Both the position numbers and the translations under genes were made by a program. The notes beneath the pieces were generated by a model, which searched no databases, was not told where the DNA came from, and was given only the letters and a program-made list of their open reading frames with translations. 61,897 bases of DNA from Thermoanaerobaculia bacterium (GTDB lineage Bacteria; Acidobacteriota; Thermoanaerobaculia; UBA5066; DATFVB01), in NCBI GenBank assembly GCA_035717485.1, contig DASTIQ010000006.1, forward strand, positions 1 to 61,897. Reading direction: 5' to 3'. Below, in pieces: positions 54,434-61,897 of this stretch; position 1 is the first letter of the stretch, and every line of letters starts with the position of its first letter.

Positions 54434-55912
54434 TCAGCGGTCGGGAGCGATCCGTTTGACGACCGCTCCTTCTTCCGCGCCGGGAAAAGCGATCCCGGGG
54501 TAAGGCTCCGCCCATCGCGTGAGCGCCGAAGTCCGACCACCGCGAAGGACCAGCCACGCGGTCTTCCCCGGCTCACGGAGCCACGCGATCGATGCCGGAT
54601 CGTCCCGGACCGTGACGATCGAACGCGCGCCGGGCGAGTGCAGTGTCTCGAACCAGTCCGCCCCCGCGACGTAGTAAGTGACGCAGACGAAGGTGTAGTC
54701 GGTGTCGGTGATGATCCGCTCATCGGCCGGGCTCGCCCGCAGGTAAGCGCCGAGCGGCCGCCAGTCGGGTCGGCCGGTCCGAAAGTATTCGCGGAGCGAC
54801 ACGATCTCGAGCGCGGCGGACAGGATCAGCAGCCCGATTCCGAGCCGCTTCGTCGAAGGTCGGGCGATCAGCGCCGACAGGGATAGCGCAAAAAGGCCGA
54901 CGAGGGCGATTCCCATCGGCGTGTAGTGGAAGATCGAGTCGAAGATCGGATGATGTCGTTCCAGGATCTCGAGGATCGCGAACCCGCCGATGGACCACGG
55001 CAGAAGGAACCGAACGCCCGGCCTTCTGCAGGCCAGGACGGCCCCGGCGGCGCATCCCCCGGCGAAGAGCGCTCCCGGCCACCCGAGAGGCTGCCAGTCG
55101 ACGTGTCCGAAACCGAAAAACGAGAAGAACCGGGGGATCCGCGCCATCGAAAATACGGGAGCGGTTCCCATCGGAGCGCCGCGGATCCCGGTCAGGAAGA
55201 CCGGCCACCACGGCAGGAACCCGAGCCACAAGGCGATTGCGAACACCGGACCGGCCGCCAGGAATCGACGCGCGGAACGCGACCGGACCCGGTCGGAGGA
55301 AAACGCGTCCTCGATGACGAGAGCGGCGCCGGCCAGGAGGAGGGCGAGCGCGGCGACGTAGAGAGCGTACGCGGTCGCAAGGCTCGCGCCGTAGAGGGCG
55401 GCCAGGCGCGTGACCGAGGGCCGCGCCAGGAAGCTCTCGAGCGCGAGCAGTGACGCGCACAACAGGAACATCCCGAGCGAGTACGGTCTCAGTTCCTGTG
55501 AGTAGTGGACGTGGAACGGTGAAACGGCGAGGAGAACGCCGGTCACGACCCCGGCGATCCGGCCGGCCCGCCGGGCCATGAAGGCCGCCGCCGTGACGAC
55601 CGTCGCCGTTCCCCAGACGACCGCCGGCAGCTTTCTCGCCGCGTCGGAGGGATGCAGCGTGCCGAGAATCTTTCCGACGACGTAATCGATGGGCGCCTGG
55701 ATTCCCTGGGACCGAAGCGACCGCCACAACCCTTTCCAGGAATCGTGAATCGTGAAGGATTCCAGGATCTCGTCGAGCCAGTACGAAAAATGATTCAGAC
55801 GATAGAGGCGAATGGCGACCGCGACGAGGGCGAGGGAGCCGAGGATCGCCCACGGAATGGTGCGCGGTCGATCCTCCCCGCCGGGATCCGCTTGCCACGG
55901 AACACCCTTCAA
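54434..55912 (-). CDS. GT39/ArnT-like membrane glycosyltransferase
   Basis: A 492-residue polytopic protein with about 10-11 hydrophobic segments. The first periplasmic loop carries the Asp-Glu pair FSYWLDEILESFTIH typical of GT-C lipid-linked-sugar transferases (PMT/ArnT). PFHVHYSQELRPYSL is the second loop motif of this group. The C-terminal periplasmic domain is soluble (ADERIITDTDYTFVCVTYYV). It should transfer a sugar from a polyprenyl-phosphate donor; acceptor unknown. Start TTG 55912 is the frame limit and may be too long. Convergent with GH127, only 2 nt between stops. Confidence 0.82.
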   Translation of the reverse strand: MKGVPWQADPGGEDRPRTIPWAILGSLALVAVAIRLYRLNHFSYWLDEILESFTIHDSWKGLWRSLRSQGIQAPIDYVVGKILGTLHPSDAARKLPAVVWGTATVVTAAAFMARRAGRIAGVVTGVLLAVSPFHVHYSQELRPYSLGMFLLCASLLALESFLARPSVTRLAALYGASLATAYALYVAALALLLAGAALVIEDAFSSDRVRSRSARRFLAAGPVFAIALWLGFLPWWPVFLTGIRGAPMGTAPVFSMARIPRFFSFFGFGHVDWQPLGWPGALFAGGCAAGAVLACRRPGVRFLLPWSIGGFAILEILERHHPIFDSIFHYTPMGIALVGLFALSLSALIARPSTKRLGIGLLILSAALEIVSLREYFRTGRPDWRPLGAYLRASPADERIITDTDYTFVCVTYYVAGADWFETLHSPGARSIVTVRDDPASIAWLREPGKTAWLVLRGGRTSALTRWAEPYPGIAFPGAEEGAVVKRIAPDR

Positions 55913-56023
55913 CGGCTTGTCTGAAGAAGGTAACTCAACGGGAGCGCGATGGGCAATGGAAGCTCCGACCGGCGGGGACAGAGTCAGGATTCCCGGGATG
56001 CTGAAGCGCCGTTCCGGATCCCC

Positions 56024-56557
56024 TTATTGCGGCTCTTTGAAAGAGACACGGCCATCGTTCAGGATCGTGATGCTCGATCCTTCCTCCACCGAGCGAAGTG
56101 CGACGGCGCTTCCCCGCCGCCACTGAACTCCGATTTCCGCGCCGCGATGAGGATAGGCGACGAGCGTGACGTCCTGTCCGTCCTTGCCGTCGAGCGTCAG
56201 GAGAGCGTTTCCCCCGGTCTTCGTCTCGTCCGTGACGTAGCCGCCGCGCTCGTCGCCCGCCGCGTCGCAGATCAGGATTCCGGAAACGGGTTCGTCCCGC
56301 TTGATCCGGCGGCCATCGGCGATCGGGTCCGGTAACGGGGCGCCCAGGCGAACTCGTACCGTGCCGTTCGCGTCGACGACGGAGAGCCCGCGGACGGTGA
56401 GGAATCCGGGTGTTTCCCGTCCCCGAGGCGAATGACAGGCGCTGACGACCACGGCGACAGTGACCAGGTAGCCCGCTCCGATCAGCGCCACCAGCCTCCG
56501 AAGCTCCCGGATTTCGTCCTCCAGGTTTCGGCTGTTCCCTCGTTCTCCGTTCTCCAT
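56024..56557 (-). CDS. Membrane-anchored protein with beta-strand repeats, unknown
   Basis: A 177-residue protein. ATG 56557 follows AAGGAGG (56565-56571). A short coiled-coil start (NLEDEIRELRRLVAL) runs into one membrane helix (IGAGYLVTVAVVVSACHS). The outer part repeats beta-strand words such as LSVVDANGTVRVRLGAPLPD, ILICDAAGDERGGYV and GGNALLTLDGKDGQDVTLVA. Similar short proteins with D-x-x-G-x-x-R-[VA]-x-[LI] strands occur in Acidobacteria, function unknown. It lies between the two glycosyltransferase genes. Confidence 0.68.
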   Translation of the reverse strand: MENGERGNSRNLEDEIRELRRLVALIGAGYLVTVAVVVSACHSPRGRETPGFLTVRGLSVVDANGTVRVRLGAPLPDPIADGRRIKRDEPVSGILICDAAGDERGGYVTDETKTGGNALLTLDGKDGQDVTLVAYPHRGAEIGVQWRRGSAVALRSVEEGSSITILNDGRVSFKEPQ

Positions 56558-56740
56558 CGGTCGTCCTCCTTCGCTGGCGGGCGTGCCGCCCGCGCCCCGT
56601 TGCCGCTTGCTCAACCGATGCCAGCATCAATCCGATGGACGAGCAAGGGGAACTGCCTCCCGTTCTCGACGGACTCGGAACGGTTGGGAGTCGACGGCCG
56701 ATCGATCCCGGCGCGCTTTGGAATTCCGCTGGCGCGCTCG

Positions 56741-57376
56741 TCAGGAATGCGCGGCCCAGATCTTGATCGAAACGACTTTCCGGTTCTTCACTTCGATGGA
56801 AATGGGAAACGGCTGATAGCTCAGGAGAGTGGTCTCCGTGCCCTGCAATTTCTCCGAGGCCGTCACGGGGCCCAGAACGTCCTTCAGGAGCCGGATCGAA
56901 TCTCCCAGCCGAAGCCCGGAAAAGCTGTACGGGTCGGGCGTCTCCTCGCCGGAGAGCTGGATCGCCGTGGCGCGCCCTGCTTTGAACGTGACGGCGAAAT
57001 AGGGATTGGCTTCGGGGTCTCCGTGAATGGGATAGACGCGGATCGTCTCGCCTCTTCCGCCCCCGACGACCTTCCACGGCCTCCCCAGGCGGTCGTCCAC
57101 TCTTTCCGTCGTCTCGTCGACCGCGATCGCTCCGATGTGGAGGCATGGAGCGAGGCCCCGGTCGCGCGGCCGAGGTTCGTTCTCGGAGATGCACACCAAC
57201 GCGCCTCCGAGGTAGCGAAACTCGTTGACGACACCGACCGGGGGCGGCGGGAAGGAGACGGCGTGCTGCGCCGCGGCCGGCGGCACGACGCAGAGGACCG
57301 CGGCCGCGACGGAAGTGACCGCGCTCCATACGACGATTCGCCTCCGCGGCGGCGAGATGCTCGACTTCCGCTTCAT
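56741..57376 (-). CDS. Exported protein between glycosyltransferases, unknown
   Basis: About 211 residues from ATG 57376; ATG 57394 is an alternative. Signal peptide with Arg-rich n-region and a hydrophobic core (VVWSAVTSVAAAVLCVVPPAAAQ). The mature part has two Cys (LVCISENEPRPRDRGLAPCL), probably a disulfide, then VVGGGRGETIRVYPIHGD and a C-terminal strand pattern ending VVSIKIWAAHS. No family recognised. GC and codon use match its neighbours. Confidence 0.65.
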   Translation of the reverse strand: MKRKSSISPPRRRIVVWSAVTSVAAAVLCVVPPAAAQHAVSFPPPPVGVVNEFRYLGGALVCISENEPRPRDRGLAPCLHIGAIAVDETTERVDDRLGRPWKVVGGGRGETIRVYPIHGDPEANPYFAVTFKAGRATAIQLSGEETPDPYSFSGLRLGDSIRLLKDVLGPVTASEKLQGTETTLLSYQPFPISIEVKNRKVVSIKIWAAHS

Positions 57377-57457
57377 CGGGTCGCTCGTGGCCATTATGCG
57401 GAGAGCGGCAGGCGCAGCCAGATGCAAATGCATGCCGCCGGGAAGGGGCGGTTCGCT

Positions 57458-59008
57458 TCAGTCGAGCGAGTGGTCGGTGTTTTCGGCGCCGACCCGAAGG
57501 CGGTGCCCACGTGCCGTCGGCGCCCTCGCGCCGGATGCGGTCACGAGCGTGGTCAATCCGAGGATCCATGAAAGCAGGGCGGTGGCTTCGGCGGCAACGG
57601 CAACGGGTGCCGGCCGGGACCGCCGAAATGCTTCGAGCATCCGGGGATAGGAGGCACCGCTGATAACGATGATTGGCCCGTTCGAATTCGCGAGGAAGCC
57701 GCTCGGTTCGGCGAACAGAGCCAGGTCCCCGGCAACCGTCAGAAGCAGGAAGCCCGACAGCAGGATCGGGAACCATCGGCCTCCCCGTGGGCTGTGGACG
57801 AGCCCCCAGGTGAGGAGGAGTGCTTCCGGAAGAGCCATCGCCCACAGGTACCAGCCACCCACTCCGCCCGGCGAGCGATAGGCGGCGAAATTCTTCGTCG
57901 CGAAGTAGGCGGCGGCGATGAGGAAGAGGATGACGGGGATCGAAACGGATGACAGGTTGCGGCGATCCCGTGCACTCGACCGCGGAGCCGAAGCCGACTT
58001 CCACAGGCAGACCGCGAGTCCGATCGCGAGCACGACGTAGACGAGCGACGGAAAGACTCGAACCGACATCCCGGACACCCACAGGTGGGACTTCACGAAG
58101 GCCCAGGCGTCGCGAGCCCAGGGGACGTCCCGGAGTCGCACGGCGGCCGGGTGGGTGAGCACGTCGGCCAACGCGATTTCGGATCCGTGGATCCGCCGCG
58201 ACAGAACGGCGAGCGCAACGGCCGGCAAAATGAGGAGGGCGGCCGCGATCCTTCGGTTCCGCTCTCCGCGGCGGAGAGCCCGGACGAGAACGCCCGGAAT
58301 TGCCGCGAGGCCGTACAGCTTGGCCCAGGGAGCAGTCCCGGTCGACGCGGCGGCCAGGATCGCTCGTCTCCGGCCGCGCGAATCCTCGAGCGACGCACCG
58401 ATGCCGATCGCGAGGCAGAGTGCGCACAGGGCGTCGTTGCTCACGCGGACGAGCGCGATCGCGAAGCCGGGAACGAAGGCGAGAAGGGCGAGCGGAAACC
58501 AGGCGCGCTCCGAGAAACCGGCGCGCCGCGCGGCCACGATGGTCGCCACGCCCACGAGGAGAGCGAGCCCGGCGTTGACGATTCGCAGAAGGTACAACTC
58601 GGCAATGGGAGAGAGGGGCGGGAGAATTCGGAGGAGCAGCCCCGCGCCGAGATAGTAGGCCGGAGACTGCTGCGTTTCGTAGTTCCCTTGCCGCGGCCGG
58701 GGGGCCGGACCATTGGTCATGCCCGGAACCCGCGCGTCGAAGCCCCCGCGGCGGCCGCGCCAGTCGCGCTCGGCATCGACGATGCGCGTCGGGACGTAAA
58801 CCGAGCGGAAAGCGTGCCAGCGCGGGGTTTCGGCGCACGTTTCCACGTAGCCGTGATGCGCGTACTCGTCGAAGCCGCCCCAGGGGAGAAGGAGGAACGC
58901 CCACGCGAGGAGGCGGCAGCCGAGAAACAGGAAGACGAGAAGTTCGATCCGGGAGAGCGGCCGGGGCCGCTCGGGAACCGCCGTCCGACGATCCGGATCA
59001 GCTCCCAT
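57458..59008 (-). CDS. Second polytopic GT-C-type glycosyltransferase
   Basis: A 516-residue membrane protein with about 11-12 hydrophobic segments. The first loop contains LLPWGGFDEYAHHGYVETC, an Asp-Glu plus His pattern of GT39/GT83-like enzymes and DUF2142 proteins. A long loop before the second helix (GRRGGFDARVPGMTNGPAP) and NYETQQSPAYYLGAG match the latter group. Probably transfers a sugar from polyprenyl phosphate on the outer side of the membrane. ATG 59008 overlaps the acyl-CoA synthetase stop by 11 bp. Confidence 0.78.
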   Translation of the reverse strand: MGADPDRRTAVPERPRPLSRIELLVFLFLGCRLLAWAFLLLPWGGFDEYAHHGYVETCAETPRWHAFRSVYVPTRIVDAERDWRGRRGGFDARVPGMTNGPAPRPRQGNYETQQSPAYYLGAGLLLRILPPLSPIAELYLLRIVNAGLALLVGVATIVAARRAGFSERAWFPLALLAFVPGFAIALVRVSNDALCALCLAIGIGASLEDSRGRRRAILAAASTGTAPWAKLYGLAAIPGVLVRALRRGERNRRIAAALLILPAVALAVLSRRIHGSEIALADVLTHPAAVRLRDVPWARDAWAFVKSHLWVSGMSVRVFPSLVYVVLAIGLAVCLWKSASAPRSSARDRRNLSSVSIPVILFLIAAAYFATKNFAAYRSPGGVGGWYLWAMALPEALLLTWGLVHSPRGGRWFPILLSGFLLLTVAGDLALFAEPSGFLANSNGPIIVISGASYPRMLEAFRRSRPAPVAVAAEATALLSWILGLTTLVTASGARAPTARGHRLRVGAENTDHSLD

Positions 59009-61151
59009 TCCCCGGTTCGCGACCGGACACCCGGATCCGGACGTCCACGGCCAGCCCGCCGCGTCCCTTCGGCGAGACGAAGAGCGGGTTGACGTCCATC
59101 TCCGAGATCTCGGGGAAGTCGGTCACGAGCTGGCAGACGCGGAGGATCGCCTCGACGAGGAACTCGCGGTCCCCCGCCGGCTCGCCGCGGACGCCGGACA
59201 GCAGCGCTCCCGCCTTGAGCTTGTCGAGGGCTTCGAGGACTTCTTCGCGGGAGACGGGGGGCAGCACGAACTTCACGTCCTTGAAGATCTCGACGTAGCG
59301 GCCGCCGAGCCCGAACATCACGAGAGGGCCGATCCGCGGATCGTTCGTCGCGCCCGCGACGAGCTCGCGGCCGCTCGCCTCGCGCTGCAGGATGTACCCC
59401 TCGAGATGTTCCGCCGCGCCGTGCCGCGCGAGATCCGCTTTCATCCGCGCGAGCGCCTCGCGGAGCTCGGCGGCGTCCCGGATCCCCGTGGCGACGCCCC
59501 CGACGTCCGACTTGTGGACGATCTTCTCGCCCGCCGCCTTGAGGACGACCGGATAGCCGACTCTTTGCGCTGCCGAGGCGAGGAGCGATTCGCGGCGCAC
59601 GAAGACCGGCCGCGCGGCGGGAATTCCCGCCGCCGCGAGCACCGAGAACGCGTCATCCGGATCGAGGTAGCCGCCGCCACGCCGCCGTCGCCGCGCGATG
59701 ATCTTCCGGATCGTCTCGGTCCTCATCCGGAAACGCCGGAACGTTCCGCGCGGCTTCTTCTGCCAGCGACCGATCTTCCACATTTCGGCGAGCACGCGCG
59801 CGGCCGGTTCGGGGAAACGGTAGATCGGCGGATGCGCCGGCATCGACCGCGCCTCGTCGTAGAACTCCTCGTTGGCCATGAAGACGGAGAGAACGGGCTT
59901 CTCCGCGCCGCGGGTCGCCGCCATCAACGCGTCCCAGACGGAACGGGGTCCGTAGAGGACGGGGGTCACGTTGATGACGAGAACCGAGTCGACGCCGCGA
60001 TCCTCGAGCAGGATCTTCGCCGCGCGCCCGTAATTGACGTCGGAGGCGGAGGCGATCATGTCGACGGGATTGCCGAGCGACGCCTCGGACGGAAGGAATG
60101 CGGCGAGACGCCGCTTCGTCCGGGCCGAGAGCTCCGCGAGCCGCAGGCCCTGCTGGATCACGGCGTCGGTCGCCATGATGGCGGGGCCGCCGGCGTTCGT
60201 GAGGATGGCGACCCGGTCTCCCTTCGGGAGGGGCTGCGAAGTGAGCGCGGAAGCGAGGTCGAAGAGCTCCTCGATCGTGTCGGAGCGGGAGACCCCGCAC
60301 GCTTCGAGCACGGCGTCGATCGCCACCTCGGAGGCGGCGAGGGCGCCGGTGTGGGAGGACGCGGCGCGCGCTCCCGCGACCGTCCGGCCGGACTTCACGA
60401 CGAGCACCGGCTTCTTCTTCGTGATCCGGCGCGTGAGCTCGACGAACCGGCGCGGGTTCCCGAACGACTCGAGGTAGAGCGCGATGATCCGCGTGCGGGG
60501 GTCGTTCTCCCAGTAGCCGAGCATGTCGTTGGAGGAAATGTTCGCCTTGTTTCCCATCGACACGAACTGGGTGAACCCGAGCTTGAGCGCCTGGGCCACG
60601 TTCAGGATCGCGACGCCGAGGGCGCCCGACTGCGACGCGAACGCGAGCGGCCCGTAGGAGGCGGGGGTGGGGGAGAACGTCGCATCCATCGCGTATTCCG
60701 GCTCCGCGTTGATCACGCCCATGCAGTTCGGGCCGATCATCCGCATCCCCTTCTTCCGGACGAGCTCGACCAGCTGCCGCTCGAGCTCCGCGCCGTCCGG
60801 TCCGACCTCCTTGAAGCCGGCCGTGATGACGACGAGGCCCCGGATACCCTTTTTCGCGCATTCCGAGACGACGCCCAGAACGCCCTCCTTCGGCACCGAA
60901 ATGATCGCGCAGTCGATCTCGTCCGGAACGTCGAGGACGGAGGCGTAGCACTTCACGGAATGGAGGACCGACGCCCGCGGATTGATCGGGAAGATCTTCC
61001 CCGTGAAGCCCGAACGGAACAGGTTCGAGAGGAGATTGCCGCCGATCGAGTGCGGCCGGGTGGAGGCGCCGACGACGGCGATCGCGCGCGGGCGGAAGAT
61101 CGCGTCCAGCCCTTCCGGGCGGGGGATCTCGCGTTTCCGGTGGCTCTTCAC
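58998..61151 (-). CDS. ADP-forming acyl/acetyl-CoA synthetase (alpha-beta fusion)
   Basis: A 717-residue protein with the NDP-forming acyl-CoA synthetase order. CoA-binding Rossmann domain (FRPRAIAVVGASTRPHSIG, INPR, VVITAGFKEVG), GPNCMGVIN, and the succinyl-CoA-ligase-like domain with the phospho-His near residue 266 in SSHTGAL follow. The ATP-grasp beta domain is YPVVLKAAGEKIVHKSDVGGV near 555-575, with EMDVNPLF near the end. Converts acyl-CoA + ADP + Pi to acid + CoA + ATP, or the reverse. No fused acetyltransferase (Pat) domain. Start is GTG 61151; divergent from the permease. Confidence 0.92.
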   Translation of the reverse strand: MKSHRKREIPRPEGLDAIFRPRAIAVVGASTRPHSIGGNLLSNLFRSGFTGKIFPINPRASVLHSVKCYASVLDVPDEIDCAIISVPKEGVLGVVSECAKKGIRGLVVITAGFKEVGPDGAELERQLVELVRKKGMRMIGPNCMGVINAEPEYAMDATFSPTPASYGPLAFASQSGALGVAILNVAQALKLGFTQFVSMGNKANISSNDMLGYWENDPRTRIIALYLESFGNPRRFVELTRRITKKKPVLVVKSGRTVAGARAASSHTGALAASEVAIDAVLEACGVSRSDTIEELFDLASALTSQPLPKGDRVAILTNAGGPAIMATDAVIQQGLRLAELSARTKRRLAAFLPSEASLGNPVDMIASASDVNYGRAAKILLEDRGVDSVLVINVTPVLYGPRSVWDALMAATRGAEKPVLSVFMANEEFYDEARSMPAHPPIYRFPEPAARVLAEMWKIGRWQKKPRGTFRRFRMRTETIRKIIARRRRRGGGYLDPDDAFSVLAAAGIPAARPVFVRRESLLASAAQRVGYPVVLKAAGEKIVHKSDVGGVATGIRDAAELREALARMKADLARHGAAEHLEGYILQREASGRELVAGATNDPRIGPLVMFGLGGRYVEIFKDVKFVLPPVSREEVLEALDKLKAGALLSGVRGEPAGDREFLVEAILRVCQLVTDFPEISEMDVNPLFVSPKGRGGLAVDVRIRVSGREPGNGS

Positions 61152-61190
61152 GCGCCCGGCATCCTAGCATTGGCCGCGTTGGTCGAAGGA

Positions 61191-61897
61191 ATGCCCCCGA
61201 TGCTGCGGCGGAACCTGTTCCTGCTGGCGACGGCGGTGATCGCCGCGGCCGCGCTCGCGACCGGTCTCGTTCCCTGGCGGGACATCCCGCGGGTCGAGGA
61301 TTCCCGGCTGCTCGTCACGCTCGCCGCTCTCGTGATCTCCGTGGGGCTCCTCCGCGGGTCCGGATCGCTCGACTTCGCGGTGCGCCGCGTCGTGCGCCGG
61401 TTCACCCGCGCGCGGTCGCTGACCGCGGCGCTCGTCGTCGCCTCGGGAGCGCTCTCCGCGATCGTCACCAACGACGTCGCGCTCTTCGTCGTGATCCCGT
61501 TCACGGTCGCCGCCTCGCGTTTCTCCGACTTCCGGGTCCGGAACGCGGTGATCCTCGAGATCACGGCGGCCAACGTCCTCGGATGCGTGTCGCCGATCGG
61601 AAACCCGCAGAATCTCTTCCTGCTGCACCGTTCCGGGATGACGATCGGCCGATTTCTGTCGGCGATGACGCCGTTCGGCGCCGCCGCGGCCGGCGCTCTC
61701 GGGGCGGCGATCCTGATCCTGGAGCCGGCACGCGCGATCGTGCCGATCGAGCGCGCCGTGCCGCCGGTCGCGCCCGCGGCCGCGGCAGTGGGAGGGGCCG
61801 GAATCCTCCTCGTTCTGCTGTCGATCACCGGTTTCGTTCCTCCGCTCGCCGCGCTCGGCGTCGCCGCGTTCGGATGGCTCCTGCTGCCGGGCCGCCG
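61191..61897 (+). CDS. SLC13/ArsB/CitMHS-type anion permease, cut by the window end
   Basis: The first 235 codons are present, open to the window edge. Hydrophobic segments start at once (MPPMLRRNLFLLATAVIAAA). The ion-transporter superfamily signatures are visible: IVTNDVALFVVIPF and CVSPIGNPQNLFLL, the latter like the first-half substrate/Na+ loop of CitMHS and ArsB/NhaD proteins. Substrate (citrate, dicarboxylate, arsenite, Na+/H+) cannot be chosen from half the protein. Starts 39 nt from the divergent acyl-CoA synthetase start. Confidence 0.85.
   Translation, partial: MPPMLRRNLFLLATAVIAAAALATGLVPWRDIPRVEDSRLLVTLAALVISVGLLRGSGSLDFAVRRVVRRFTRARSLTAALVVASGALSAIVTNDVALFVVIPFTVAASRFSDFRVRNAVILEITAANVLGCVSPIGNPQNLFLLHRSGMTIGRFLSAMTPFGAAAAGALGAAILILEPARAIVPIERAVPPVAPAAAAVGGAGILLVLLSITGFVPPLAALGVAAFGWLLLPGR

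Noticed and set aside
54434-61151. Complete O-antigen or exopolysaccharide locus
   Set aside because: No nucleotide-sugar synthesis genes, flippase, polymerase or cytoplasmic glycosyltransferases accompany the two membrane enzymes.

Overview
The window is 61.9 kb of GC-rich (by eye about 68-70 % G+C) bacterial chromosome. It is densely packed with housekeeping and conserved accessory genes and shows no phage, plasmid, transposase or CRISPR signature. The content suggests a free-living Gram-negative bacterium, most plausibly from the Acidobacteriota/Thermoanaerobaculia area. The hints are an mre operon ending in rng, ThyX rather than ThyA, DUF2911, DUF971 and GH127 proteins, fused E1 alpha/beta, and many TTG/GTG starts with 1-4 bp stop/start overlaps. 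That placement is inference; there is no rRNA here.

Layout. 0.2-9 kb: a methyltransferase, a large secreted protein, then a minus-strand run (ABC exporter ATPase/permease with a coupled secreted protein, DUF4019, esterase, membrane hydrolase) and a DinB/TauE pair. 9-12.4 kb: cysteine desulfurase divergent from an unusual tandem-domain ThyX. This is followed by a repeat-flanked pocket holding a 25-codon ORF or small RNA with a strong terminator. 12.5-20.9 kb: one minus-strand run of FecR-domain protein, mreB, mreC, mreD, mrdA, rodA, rng (elongasome plus RNase G). 21.1-27 kb: plus-strand PpiD-like chaperone, Cys/Met-metabolism PLP enzyme, ruvA, ruvB, lipid-kinase-like gene. 27.2-28.6 kb: POT peptide transporter. 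28.6-34.4 kb: minus-strand mfd, two SurA-like parvulins and DUF971.

34.5-42 kb: a membrane protein, secreted phosphoesterase, small conserved protein, probable outer-membrane barrel, YgiD-type dioxygenase, an Nramp-related transporter with Mg-type motifs, a small secreted (possibly frameshifted) gene and a zinc-ribbon methyltransferase. 42.3-47.4 kb: YCII, VOC and alkyltransferase-like proteins, tRNA-Pro(TGG), an orphan lower-GC solute-binding-like protein, a DUF2911/TPR protein and an alpha/beta hydrolase. 47.5-55.9 kb: a stress operon (small membrane protein, TauE permease, double USP), fused 2-oxoacid dehydrogenase E1, MgtC, Tat-exported GH127 and a GT39-like membrane glycosyltransferase. 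56-61.9 kb: two small exported proteins, a second glycosyltransferase, an ADP-forming acyl-CoA synthetase and the start of an anion permease.

The least explained structure is between genes. One interspersed repeat family carries a GAACGCGTCTTTCAACCCGT-type core, a CGTAC...GTACG hairpin module and a GATGCATC-type module. A second family is built of GACTCGCGACT-like words. Inverted copies of the first family bracket the 12.1-12.4 kb small-RNA/peptide locus, which is the best candidate here for something undescribed. Several genes also have TAAAAT/GATAAT/TAATAT -10 boxes 7-10 nt before the start codon, consistent with leaderless transcripts.
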